Source of the DNA: Begonia masoniana
Lineage: Eukaryota > Streptophyta > Magnoliopsida > Cucurbitales > Begoniaceae
Assembly: GCA_022432975.1 (NCBI GenBank)
Contig: CM039508.1
Span: forward strand, 42,968,646 to 43,032,645
Length of the DNA: 64,000 nt
Direction: 5' to 3'
Shown: piece after piece, positions 10,265-21,182 of the stretch
Layout: every line of letters begins with the position of its first letter
Position numbering within the stretch: position 1 is the stretch's first letter
Notes under the pieces: generated by a model
What the model was told of the DNA's origin: nothing
What the model saw: the letters and a program-made list of their open reading frames with translations, nothing else
Databases searched by the model: none
Made by a program: the position numbers and the translations under genes

Positions 10265-10602
10265 TGACTCCGAGATATGTTGGTCCATTCCCGATTGTAA
10301 AGTGAGTAGGAAAGACGGCGTATCAATTGGAGTTGCCTGCTTCAATGGAGGGTGTGCACAACGTTTTCCATGTATCGATGCTGCGAAAGTGCCTTAGGGA
10401 TCCATCGCATGTCGTAGTGCAGGAAGAGATCGAAGTGCAGCCTACATTGTCCTACGAGGAAAAACCAGTGGATATTTTGGATTTTGCGGTGAAGAAGTTG
10501 CGTAACAAAGACATTCCACTAGTGAAAGTGCTGTGGCGCAACCACAACGTTGAGGAGGCAACGTGGGAGCGTCAACAGGACATGATGGAGCGCTATCCTT
10601 AG
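10265..10602 (+). pseudogene. Integrase C-terminus and chromodomain-like region, element A
   Basis: Resumes the polyprotein after the solo LTR. It has the GPF-type module (PRYVGPFPIVK), ASMEGVHNVFHVSMLRK, and a chromodomain-like end (YEEKPVDILDFAVKKL, VKVLWRNHNVEEATWE). Chromodomains in this family are known to direct integration to marked chromatin. A TGA at 10303-10305 and a TAG at 10600-10602 interrupt it; related copies read on through ELFRY. Confidence 0.88.
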
Positions 10603-10616
10603 CTCTTCAGGTACGC

Positions 10617-10653
10617 AAATTTTGAGGACAAAATTTTTGTAAGGAGGGTGGAT
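10617..10653 (+). other. Conserved 3' motif and polypurine tract, element A
   Basis: AAATTTTGAGGACAAAATT is followed by AAGGAGGGTGGAT directly before the 3' LTR. Counterparts occur in B, C, G and I. Confidence 0.85.
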
Positions 10654-13403
10654 TGTAACACCCGAGAATTTCCTAATACGTGCGTAACCTTAGATTAGAC
10701 GTGTTAGGAGAGTTTAATTATGCAAGTCTAGTATTGTGCATTGAAGTGAAATAGAAAAGAGAAAACAACCAATGGGAATTGGTCAAACTCTTGTGATTGG
10801 TTGAAATGGGTGTTTGAAAGTCAAACAACCAATGCGATTTTTGCATACATTAATTGTATGAAAAATCTTAATAAAACAAAGGAATGAAAATGGAAGAGAT
10901 GTATGGCATGGCACGTTGGAAGACAAAGGAGAAAATGAGGGTTTAAAGTGAAATTATAAAGATTTAGGTGGTAAAAACAAAAAGGTGAAAAAGTTAATTG
11001 TTTAAAATGATAAAATTGTAAAATTTGGAGTCATCTTCCTCCTCTTGTCTTCCCTCCCACAAACCAGCAACCCTAGAGCCTCCTCTCCTCCATCTTCTCA
11101 AGTTCTTCAAGGGATTTCAAGGTAAAAATAAGTAGGTTTTGGTTTTATGCACTTAAAGTGAAGTTTATTGAAGGTTTTAGTGAGTTTTAAGTGATTTTGA
11201 TTAGGGTTTGGAAACCCTAATTCTTGACCTCCGAAATTTGAGTTGAAATGTTAGATTTCTTTCTTATTTTGATGATTTGGTTGTTGAATGACTTAGTTTA
11301 GGTTGTTGGGGTGGTTGGATTGAGGATTGGAAGTGAAAGTGTGAAAAATCAGTTTTTACCCTAAAGTGCACCGGTTCTGTTTTGGCATGTCCGACTTAGC
11401 CTTTGTGTTCGGATGGTTGATTTGAGTGATTCAATGGATAGTAGACGTGTAGAGGTTTTCGAGTTGGGGTGGCACGTCGAAATCCGTTGCAAAATGAGGG
11501 AATTATGACCGTTTGAAATTAGACGGTCAATTTTGGGGTAAAGATCGGGTTGGGAGTTGTGTTATAGTTCTATTAGTTAGGTTAAGAATTTCCTTAGAGT
11601 TTGTAAATTTCTAAGTTGATTTCTCGTCATTTTTAGGTGATCGAACGTGTGATTTTGTTGGACGGAGTGAACGAGAAAGTATCGAGCAGCAACCAGGTAA
11701 GTAGTGTATGAGTGTTTGTTGCCTTCGGGCCTACACCATAGAACGGTAGGGATTGGTTGTTTGTTTGTTATGTTTTGCTTTTGTTATGCATCGGGTGTCA
11801 TGCATCATTGTTTTCTAAACTACGAAATCACGTGTTTTTGCATGTTTGAGTGGTGAGGATGATGTGGAAGAAAGATAAGAAGTGTTATGCAACTTGGTCT
11901 CGAGTAGAATAGCTTCGTCGGGCAAGTGGCTCGTTGAGCACCCCGCGAGGGATTTTATTCGAGATGCCTTGTTAATGTACGTAATGTGTCGTGAGTATGA
12001 ATTCCTCGACCTGTTCGTGCTTTAAGTGCACAATGAGGATTCTACGATCGATTGGGGGAGATTCGTGTTGGCCGTCCTGGACTGTGTTGGGACGTGTGCC
12101 TCCGGTCTAGCTCCGTGGATCAAGGCATGGCCGTCCTGGACTGTGTGGGGGCGTGTGCCTACTTGATTCACCTGGAAGTGAAAGATAAATGCAATTGAAA
12201 TGAAAAGAAAGTAACTGAGTGTGTAGAAACTGCATGTTAGGATTGAGTCGAGCATTTAGCGTGTCGTTGTGCATTATTTCCCTACTTGCTAAGCGTTAGG
12301 CTTACCTTTTTGTGTTCTATGGTGTAGGTGACGAGTGTTTTTGACAGGTGAGGTCGATGAGACAGCTCAGGATTAGGCCGCAGTCGGAGAAGTACGGAGT
12401 CCGCCGGTGCAGGCCATTGTCGGGGCGTCTGGACCACTATCCTTCTTCGGGTATTTTGTGGGAGTGTGGTAAATAGTTTGAAAGGATTATGGTTTAAGAA
12501 ATGTTAAGGAAAAATAGTGGTTTGTTTATGTTTTAATACATTGTGTTTATAAATGTTTTCGTATTAAATATTAACGTTTTCGAGTCGGTGGAGTTTTGGA
12601 TGATGGTTGTGGTATTTGGAAACTTGAAAATATATATTTTGTGTTTGGATTTAAAGTTTTGGGTTTTTAAGATTTTAGGCGTTATGCCGCTCGTTTTGAT
12701 TTTAAAATAATTAACGTCGGGTTAACTTTGCTACTTTTGTATTTCTCCGTTTGAAGTCGGTTTTCCAAAATTTTTATGGGCTTTGAAGGTTTAGGTGTCG
12801 GGAAGGTATGTTTAAATTTTCGGAATTTTTGGAGGTGTTTTAGTTGTAGAAAAATGAAGGAAAGTCAAGGAAAGTCGAAAAGTCGGGGAAAAGTCAGGTT
12901 TTTGGGCGTTTTGGGGTCAAAAACCCGAGGGGGTGGCGATTGGACGCCATGGGAAGGCGAGCAATCGCCTCTGGGCGATTTTTGGCGGAAACGGCAGAGA
13001 AGGTGGCGATTAGTCGCCACCGGGAGGCGAATAATCGCCTCCGACACCAGCTGGGCGCGCAAGGGCGCGCGCTGAGCGCGCATTAGGTGCGCTCTGTGCG
13101 CGCGCCAGGGGCGCGTGGGCGCGTGGCGCGAGCGCTGTGAGCGCGCGCGGCGCCCAGCAGCGCCCCTCCTTGTTTTTTTTTCTAAAATTTTTTTTTAAAC
13201 TCCAATTTTTCCAAACCATTTTAACCTGACATTTTTCCAACGTATTTCAAAGTATTTTAGACACGCTTTCCAAGAAAAATTGAAGGTTCGGAAAACCCAA
13301 AAACCGAGTCGAGAATTTTATTAAATTACTTTTAAACGTCGTTTAAACACGGGATTTGTTTTCAACGTAACGCACGGGCCCGGGGCAGGTTCGGGGCGTT
13401 ACA
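10654..13403 (+). repeat. 3' LTR of element A
   Basis: 2750 bp from TGTAACACCC to GGGGCGTTACA. It contains a TATA-like ATTATAAAG near 10960, a pyrimidine-rich stretch (11030-11100), GT...AG segments at 11122-11636 and 11697-12327 around a 60-nt putative exon, arms at 11730-11744 and 12314-12328, and a GGCGA-type hairpin and GCGC-rich zone at 12930-13165. Two similar GGCCGTCCTGGACTGTGT modules lie in the repeat slot. Confidence 0.94.
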
Positions 13404-13649
13404 TTAAGCCTTCGTTTCTTTTGGCTGAGTTATTTCTTAATATTATAGCTGATTATTCAAATGTTGTTTCATAGTTTTGCTCAGCTCTGTTCTGCTCAAA
13501 TGAATTTCTCCGCTGCAAAATTTTCAATGTTTACCTTGTAAAATGTCAATTTTGTCCATTGAGTGAAGTTTTAGAATTTTTCAAAAATCCTATAGTTCGG
13601 TTCAGTATCTTGTGTAGCGAACCGGGTTCGGAAAACTCGGGGCGTTACA
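13404..13649 (+). repeat. 5' LTR remainder of element B
   Basis: 246 bp matching the end of B's 3' LTR (20120-20365), ending CGGGGCGTTACA. Confidence 0.92.
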
Positions 13650-13652
13650 GTA

Positions 13653-13664
13653 TGGTATCAGAGA
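13653..13664 (+). other. Primer binding site of element B
   Basis: TGGTATCAGAGA, three bases after the LTR; the last base departs from the usual TGGTATCAGAGC. Confidence 0.88.
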
Positions 13665-13732
13665 CATTCAGTTAAACCGTTCAAAAGATTACTCATCAGT
13701 GCCGATCGTCGCATGAGAGTACTCCAACAACT

Positions 13733-13792
13733 GTAAGTGTTTATGTTAGCCTTAGTTATTAGATGTTTATGAGAGTAGTTAACCCTGTGCAG
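13733..13792 (+). other. Candidate leader intron, element B
   Basis: AACTGTAAGTGT donor and CCTGTGCAGGAA acceptor, 60 nt apart and 13 nt before the gag ATG, at the same place as in element A. Splicing is inferred. Confidence 0.48.
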
Positions 13793-13805
13793 GAAATCTA
13801 GTAAG

Positions 13806-15176
13806 ATGTCTAGACGACCAGGCAGACCAAAAGTACCAAGAGAGATACTAAATCCGGAACGTGAAGAAGATCCTAGTGTGATTAGGCAGTTGACAGATTT
13901 AGTGCGTCAGCGAACAGACCTAGTGCGTCAGTAGTCCGATCAGTTAGGAGTGCTGTTGAACCGAGAGGTACAAGGAAGTTCCAACTCGAGTTCTAGCAAT
14001 GAACATTCTGGAGATAGATTCAGGAGGCTACGACCACCCACGTTTGATGGACAGTCATCTGATCCGGTTATTGCTGAAGGGTGGCTTAGAAAGATTGAGA
14101 GTATGTTTAGGTGCGCCAACATTGGAGAAGGAGACAAGGTCACGTTGGCAACGTTTCATTTGGCTGGTGATGCTCAACTCTGGTGGGAAACAATAGAGAC
14201 CACCACTGATGTTTTGGCGATGCCTTGGTCACGATTCAAGGACATTTTCTATGAGAAGTATTTTAGCAACACTGTCCAAACTGCAAAGAAGTTGGAATTT
14301 CTGAACTTGAAGTCCCTGTCCAGGTTTGCTGGACATTTTGCTCACAGGGACGAGGATAAAATGTTCAAATTTGTACATGGGCTGAAGCCAGAAATTTACC
14401 GAGGAGTTAAATTTTGTGGTATTAAAGGCTTGACATTCAGTGAAGTTGTGTCAACTGCTCTGGAAGTGGAAGAAGCTGAAAGGAAGTGTGCTGGACCAAA
14501 GGAGGTCCCATAAAAGTTTGTCCAGCTACACCAACAAAGAGGAATGAAGAGGCCTAGTGAAGGCCAGAATAGCCACGGAGCAGGAGGGAAGATACAGAAT
14601 GTCAGGAAATTCCCCCAGTGTCCTAAGTGTTTGAAGAACCACCCAGGCGAGTGTAGATTGGGCTTTGGGAAGTGTTTTAACTGTGAGGAGGTTGGACACA
14701 CGATCAAAGAATGTTCGAAGCCTAGAATCACCAGATGCTACAATTGTAACAAAGTCGGCCATATTAGCAGAGACTGCCCAGCTTCTAAGAGTGGCCCCGC
14801 TATGATTAAACCGAGGATATTCTCCATGATGGAGTCGGGTGAGGGACAACCTGCTGTTGTATCAGGTACTATATTGATCAACTCTGTACCTGCTTTTACT
14901 TTAATAGATTCTGGTGCAACACATTCATTTATAGCATCTGCATTTGCTGTTAAGCTAGATGTACAACCTACGCCATCTGAACATATGTTTAATGTCACGT
15001 TACCCTCCGGTGAATGCATGCACTCTAGCCGAGTGATGCTTAATAGTGTGGTGATAGTGGGAAACAAGAATTTACCTGCTGATCTCATTATTATGGATAT
15101 AATGGGATTTGATGTAATCCTAGGGATGGACTGGTTGTTTAAGTACCATGCCACAATTGATTGTAGGCTGGAATAG
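13806..15176 (+). pseudogene. gag and protease, element B (broken)
   Basis: Starts MSRRPGRPK at 13806, soon after the candidate intron. In-frame stops are TAG at 13932-13934 and TAA at 14511-14513. Gag core landmarks are WWETIETTTDV and FYEKYFSNTVQTAKK. Knuckles CFNCEEVGHTIKEC and CYNCNKVGHISRDC follow, then the protease motif DSGATHSF. A one-base loss near 15168 shifts the frame and ends this reading at 15176. Confidence 0.9.
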
Positions 15177-17325
15177 TTAGCTCCCAACCCCCTGGTAGTT
15201 CGAAACATACCTTTCAAGCTTCGAAGAAGAATAAGGAAATGTCTATGATGACTTCTATTAACACTAGACCTTCCTCATGTGGAGAGTATTTGTGCTTCTT
15301 AGCTAGCGTTTTAGATACACAACTTGTAGGAAAAGAAAATCCTCAAAATGTCTTAGTCATCCAAGACTTTCCAGAAGTATTTTTGGATGACCTTACTGGC
15401 TTACCACCAGATAGGAAAATTGAATTTGTTGTAGATGTTTACCCCGGCGCCGAGCCTGTGTCTAAGAATCCATATAGGCTAGCGCCAACAGAACTTAAGG
15501 AATTAAAGAAGCAGTTGGAGGATCTATTAGAGAAAGGGTTCATACGTCCTAGCTTTTCACCGTGGGGTGCACCTGTCCTTTTTGTCAAAAAGAAGATGGA
15601 TCAAAGCGGATGTGCATTGATTATCGGGAACTAAATAAGCTAACTGTCAAGAACAAGTATCCATTGCCAAGGATTGACGATTTATTCGACCAACTTAATG
15701 GTGCAAGAGTCTTCTCTAAAATTGATCTAAGGTCAGGTTACTATCAATTGAAAGTCAAATATGAAGATATCCCAAAGACTGCCTTTCGCACAAGGTATGG
15801 ACATTACGAGTTTTTGGTTATGTCCTTTGGATTGAAAAATGCACCGGCGGCCTTCATGGACCTTATGAATAGAGTGTTCCATGACTATTTAGATAAATTT
15901 GTCATAGTGTTTATAGATGACATCCTAATCTATTCTAGTTGTAAGGATGAGCATGCAAGGCACTTGAGCTTGGTGTTAAGATTACTAAGGCAGCACCAAC
16001 TTTATGCTAAGTTTTCCAAATGTGAGTTATGGTTAGACAGAGTTCACTTTCTTGGCCACGTGATCTCTGGAGATGGAATATCTGTCGATCCAGCCAAGGT
16101 TCAAGCAGTTAAGGAGTGGTCCCAACAGAAGAGTGCTGTAGATATTCGGAGTTTCCTTGGATTAGCAGGATATTATAGAAAATTTATTAAAGGATTTTCG
16201 AAGATTGCAACACCCCTCACTCGGTTAACAAGGAAAGATATCAAGTATGCTTGGACAGAGGAGTGTGAATCCAGTTTCCAAACCTTGAAAAAGAAATTGA
16301 CCAATGCCCCAATATTAACACTTCCCGTTGAGAATGGTAAATTTAGCATTTACTGTGATGCATCAAAGATTGGACTTGGCTGTGTCTTGATGCAAGAGGG
16401 AAAGGTAATAGCCTATCCTTCTAGACAGTTGAAAATTCATGAGAAGAATTACCTTACACATGACTTGGAATTAGCTGCAGTGGTATTTGCACTTAAGATT
16501 TGGAGGCATTACCTATATGGACAAACTTGTGAAATATTCTCGGACCATAAAAGTTTGAAATATATCTTCACACAAAAGGAATTAAATATGAGGCAACGTC
16601 GATGGTTGGAATTTATAAAGGATTATGATTTTGAGATTAAACACCATCCCGGCAAAGCTAACGTAGTGGCCGATGCTTTGAGCAGAGTGACAACTTCAGC
16701 CTCAGCCTTGATTCTTGACGTACCATTAGCCTTAGAGTCTGAATTCCAAAGGTTTAATCTAGAAGCAGTATCCAGTGTATCAGCTATGCTTTCAGCCATA
16801 ACCTTAAAGCCTACTATTCTGGAGAAAATAAAGGAAGCTCAGACGAATGATGTAGAGTGCAACAAGTACAGATTAAGCATAGAATCTACTGTTAATTCAG
16901 ATTTCAATTATTCCAATGATGGGATCCTTAAGTTTAGAAATAGATGGTTTGTTCCTGCCATTAAAGAACTTCAAGATGAGATTCTTTCTGAAGCACATTC
17001 TTCTAGATTTTCTGTCCACCCTGGAAGTACGAAGATGTACAAGGACCTCAAACAGCATTATTGGTGGCCAAGTATGAAAATGTGTGTGGCAGAGTATGTA
17101 GGATTATGTTTGTGTTGTCAGCAGATTAAAGTTGAGCATCAGAGGCCTGCAAGAATATTACAACTCTTACCAGTTCCCGAATGGAAATGGGAACAAATAA
17201 CAATGGACTTTATTGTGGGATATGATGCAATCTGGGTAATAGTTGATCGATTAACCAAATCTGCCTACTTTCTGCCTATGAGGATGACATACTCGATGGA
17301 TCAGCTTGCTGAATTGTATGTGTAA
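15177..17325 (+). pseudogene. reverse transcriptase, RNase H and integrase N-terminal part, element B
   Basis: RT starts in a second frame ([14 protein letters not shown]) and loses one base near 15595, then continues as [20 protein letters not shown] and the RNase H motif [14 protein letters not shown]. The integrase HHCC region and start of the core follow. A seven-codon in-frame deletion lies at 17220/17221, where G and I read LPRTV plus two residues. A TAA at 17323 interrupts the core. Confidence 0.9.
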
Positions 17326-18151
17326 GAGATTGTTAGGTTACATGGAGTTCCAAGTACCATAGTTTCAGACCGAGATTCTAGATTTACATCTAAGTTTTGG
17401 AAGAGTTTGCACAAGGCTATGGGAACACAGCTTAGTTTTAGCACAACTTTTCACCCTCAAACAGACGGACAATCCGAGAGAACTATTCAGACCTTAGAAG
17501 ATATGCTCCGTGCATGCATATTAGATTTTCAAGGATCTTGGAGTAAATATTTATCATTGGTGCAGATCTCCTTTGTACTGGGATGAAGTTGGTGAAGCAC
17601 AGTTGCTTGGTCCTGACATTGTGTAACAAGCTGTTGAGAAGGTTGCCCTCATCCGCCAGAGGATCTTAACAGCTCAAAGCCGACAGAAAAGCTATGCCGA
17701 CAGAAGATGTAGAGAATTAGAGTTTGAAGTAGGTGATGAAGTTTTTCTTAAGGTATCACCATTCAAAGGAGTTGTGAGATTTGGTAAGAGAGGCAAGTTG
17801 AACCCCAGATTTATTGGACCCTTTTCAATCTTGAAAAGGATTGGGAAGGCAGCTTATGAATTACAGCTACCAACCTCTATGGAAGGAATCCATAATGTGT
17901 TCCATGTTTCCATGTTGAAGAAGTGTGTGCGAAATCCATCACAGATTGTGGAACAGCAGTGTATTAAAGTTCATCCTACTCTTGCATATGAGGAAAAACC
18001 AGTAAGGATCCTAGACTATGCTGTGAAAGTGTTGCGCAACAAAGAAGTTCAACTGGTGAAAGTCTTATGGCATAACCAGAACATAGAGGAGACAACTTGG
18101 GAGCGCCAGCAAGACATGATGGACCAACATCCAGAATTATTCAGGTATTGA
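17326..18151 (+). pseudogene. Integrase core end and chromodomain, element B
   Basis: Continues with [16 protein letters not shown] and the [16 protein letters not shown] block. About 74 bases are missing near 17562 compared with G, removing the EFSYNN to YGRKC stretch and shifting the frame; another TAA falls near 17623. From 17774 an open frame covers the GPF module, HNVFHVSMLKKC and a chromodomain-like end, finishing at the natural stop 18149-18151. Confidence 0.9.
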
Positions 18152-18186
18152 ATTTTGAGGACAAAATAATTTTAAGGAGGGTAGAT
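18151..18186 (+). other. Conserved 3' motif and polypurine tract, element B
   Basis: AATTTTGAGGACAAAAT overlaps the pol stop, and AAGGAGGGTAGAT (18174-18186) abuts the LTR. Confidence 0.87.
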
Positions 18187-18734
18187 TGTAGCACCCGGTT
18201 TCATTGAACTAACTTATCTTATCAACTAATAGTATACATTTTATGGATGAAATTGGGGGAAATATTGATTAGGTTAATGAGTGACTAAGTAAGGGCATAA
18301 TGGTAAATTGAGACCTATAGTAATAACCTATTTAAAGAAAGAGACTTTGTGATTAATGCACTGTAGCCGCCACAATTCCCTATATTTCCTCTTTCGGTTT
18401 TCAGCTCAAGCAGCAGAGCTCCCTAGGCGATTCTTCTACTTGATTCTCCTCCGAACTAGGTGAGTCCTATTTTCGATTCCTTGCTGTAATAGTAGCTAGC
18501 GATGATTGGGGAGAGCATAAATATGAGTTTTGTGAATGTCGTATGAGTGAGCTAGTTCGGGTTTTGTGGTAAATCGGGAATGCTCAATGAACTAAGCTTC
18601 CAAACTAGTGTCTTTAGAATTCTAGCGGTTTAGAATGAAGTTTAGAGAAAGTCTAATGTATGTTCTGTCTATGGCTTTAGGTTTGAGTAAGCTCCCTGAG
18701 GTACTCTTCCACCCAATACTTTCCAGGAGACTAG

Positions 18735-19213
18735 GTAAATAAAGTATGCTTGTGCCTTCGGGCCTACATCACAAAACAGTAGGATTGTGTATGCTTGAAT
18801 GTGTTTGTATATCATGCATCATATTTTGAAAGTATGCAAAAATGAATTTACATGAAATGACATGGTAAAGAATGAACAGACTGTAACAGTGGTTAAGGGA
18901 ACTAATCCGCCCCTTAATCAAGAGAGAGGAAGTATGACTTTGGGGAAAATGATCCAAATCCCAATTTCACAGGGGGATCTGAACAGTTGTTAAGGGAACT
19001 AATCCGCCCCTTAATCAAGAGAGATGATATATGACTTTGGGAGAAGTGATCCAACTCCCAATTTCACAGGGATATCAGATCAGAAACGAATGCATATGCA
19101 ACTAAGATGAGAAAGTAGAAACTGCATGTTTATGAATTTATGTTTCAACATTTCATTTCATTACTGCTTTACTTACTTAGCATTAGGCTAATAGATGAGT
19201 TTTGTGATGTAGG
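18735..19213 (+). promoter_or_regulatory. Putative LTR intron with complementary ends (element B)
   Basis: GTAAAT donor after GAGACTAG and acceptor GATGTAG|GTGA. Arms CCTACATCACAAAAC (18763-18777) and GTTTTGTGATGTAGG (19199-19213) are perfect complements; the second covers the AG|G acceptor. GCC-TTCG-GGC, a small hairpin, directly precedes the first arm. The same layout recurs in other LTRs here with different but still complementary arms. Confidence 0.6.
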
Positions 19214-19589
19214 TGAAGAAGTGACAGCAGGTGTGTTCTCTGAGTTTGCTGAGAACTAGGCAGGTTGGAGGGGTGCATTTATGCACCGATCTGGTAACTG
19301 ATGGGGCGGTTTAACTGGTGTTAGTAGATGAGAAGGTTTAGTGAACCATGATTCAATTTAAGTATGTTGAGAGTTTTTTTGTGACAGTGGGAGTTTTAAT
19401 GTTTTGAATACATTTTAGACCTTTATGATAATGAAACTCTGTTGTTTTAATAGTGTTTTTACCAAATCTTGGAGTAATGCACGGATTTAAGTAGTTTTGA
19501 ATGATTTTTAGTAAAATGCTCAAGTTCTTTTAGTAGTCGGAGTTTTCTTTGTTTAGAGTGAAATTGTTGCTATGCTTTTTTGTTGTGTA

Positions 19590-20100
19590 TTATTGATCTA
19601 TCGGTAGATGATGTCTATCGACAGATGACGAGTATTTTTGGTCGGTCTATCGATGGATTTAGTCCATCGGTAGAAGTCGAGAGTTTTGTCTACTAGTGGA
19701 TGTAGTCCATCAGTGGATGTGAGTATTAAAATTTGTCGTTTTATGACCGGGTGATGTCGAGTATTATATCTATCGGATGATGTAGGCAGTAGATTTGTCG
19801 TTTTGTAATCGGAAGATGTAGAAAGAAATTTGTCGTTTTGCGATCGGCAGATGTTACTTGAGGATTTTGTCGCCTAGTGACCGGATGACGCAACTTGTTC
19901 TATCGGTGGATGTGTGCAGCCGACGCGTCGTCGGCAGATGTGAGCAGATGACGTGTGAAGTCGACGTGTCCATTCTATCTCTGCTTTCATCGCTGAGTCT
20001 TTTGTCCCTACTTCTACCGCTGGCACTGTTTGGCGGTAGAAACCTTCTGTTTCTGTTTCTGCCTCTACCGTTGACTTTGTTCAGCGGAAGATGCGTTTGA
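19590..20100 (+). repeat. Degenerate ATCGGTGGATG repeat near LTR end
   Basis: Repeated words such as CTATCGGTAGATG and TCTATCGACAGATG, of the same type as in G's LTR (about 30590-31020), the solo LTR (about 46490-46760), I (58440-59060) and J (61620-62060). Confidence 0.75.
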
Positions 20101-20927
20101 CTTTTTAAGTATTTCACGCTAAAGCCTTCGTTTCTTTTGGCTGAGTTATTTCTTAATATTATAGCTGATTATTCAAACGTTTTTTCATAGTTTTGCTCAG
20201 CTCTGTTCTGCTCAAATGAATTTCTCCGTTGCAAAATTTTCAATGTTTACCTTGTAAAATGTCAATTTTGTCCATTGAGTGAAGTTTTAGAATTTTTCAA
20301 AAATCCTATAGTTCAGTTCAGTATCTTGTGTAGCGAACCGGGTTCGGAAAACTCGGGGCGTTACACAATGCTAATTCATTCTCATTAAATACCACATCTC
20401 AGCTAATAATTATTTACTGCTTGCCAAGTTCAATACACCACACCTTGTATCCTCTCACGCTGTCAAGATATCCCAAGAAAATACACTTCTTTGCTCGAGG
20501 CTTCAGTTTCTCTTGTTTTATGTGTGCATAGGCTGCACACCCAAACACCTTTAGCCTCCCATATTTTGCTGGTTCCCCATGTCATAACTCATATGACGTC
20601 TTGAACCCCAATGCTGTGGAAGGACATAGATTAATCAGATATCCTACGATTTGGACAGCTTCTGGCCAAAACAACTTGGGTAAGTAAACCCTATGTAAGA
20701 AGCATACATCTTACCCTCTCTAAGATCGGTCTATTCATCCTCCTGGCCAAACAATTCTATTGTGGAGTGTGTCTAACACTCCGGTGTCTCACGATGCCCT
20801 TCTTTTTACAGTAAGCATCAAATACTTAAGAGCAATACTCCAAACCATTATCAGTTCTCAACTTTTTTACCCTCTGGTTGGTCTAAGTTTCCACCATCTT
20901 TTTCCAGATTCTAAAAGTATCAAATAC

Positions 20928-21182
20928 CTAATCTTTGGTCTTCAGACAGTACTCCCAAAGCCTCTGTGAATAGTCATCAATGATGGACATGAAATAATGC
21001 CCTCTTCCCTTTGAAGCAACCCTGGCTGGTCTCCATAAATCAGAGTGAACATAATCCAACACTCCTTCATATTTATGCATAGCCGATGTAAACTTCACTC
21101 TACTAGACTTTTCGAGAACACAATTCTTACAAAACTCCCACTGCAATGCTACAACATCACCCAATAGCTCTTGTTTCGACAA
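20928..21182 (-). pseudogene. Integrase core fragment of copia M
   Basis: 85 codons in one open stretch with the first catalytic aspartate region (VHSDLWRPA) and FMSIIDDYS. The HHCC histidines lie just upstream (21185-21230) beyond an in-frame stop. The enzyme inserted cDNA into the genome; this copy cannot. Confidence 0.8.

Larger units (their letters stand above)
1..13403 (+). mobile_element. Element A: Ty3/gypsy chromovirus-type LTR retrotransposon, 5' end outside window
   Basis: A near-complete gypsy element with long LTRs (3' LTR 2750 bp), primer binding site, gag, protease, reverse transcriptase, RNase H, integrase and a C-terminal chromodomain-like region. Window base 1 matches base 11101 of the 3' LTR, so about 447 bp of the 5' LTR lie to the left. 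The domain order and chromodomain place it among chromoviruses; very long LTRs suggest the Tekay/Del clade (inference). It interrupts the 5' LTR of element B: the right flank TTAAGCCTTCG continues as B's LTR, which reads TAAAGCCTTCG in B's intact 3' copy. Two younger insertions sit inside it. The two LTRs look about 98% alike by eye, yet pol is broken at several points. Confidence 0.93.
13404..20365 (+). mobile_element. Element B: Ty3/gypsy chromovirus-type element, 5' LTR split by element A
   Basis: 5' LTR remainder, primer site, gag-pol remnants and an intact 3' LTR. The left part of the 5' LTR lies beyond element A, outside the window. B sits in copia fragment M; its right flank starts CAATG. 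It is related to G and I by protein sequence and LTR layout. Multiple stops, frameshifts and deletions make it defective. Confidence 0.93.
18187..20365 (+). repeat. 3' LTR of element B
   Basis: 2179 bp from TGTAGCACCC to GGGGCGTTACA. It contains a TATA-like TATTTAAAG near 18328, GT...AG segments at 18460-18680 and 18735-19212, two similar modules of about 93 bp with TTAAGGG/CCCTTAA hairpins (18889-19075), and a dispersed (T/C)TATCGGTGGATGT-type repeat at about 19590-20100. Confidence 0.94.
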
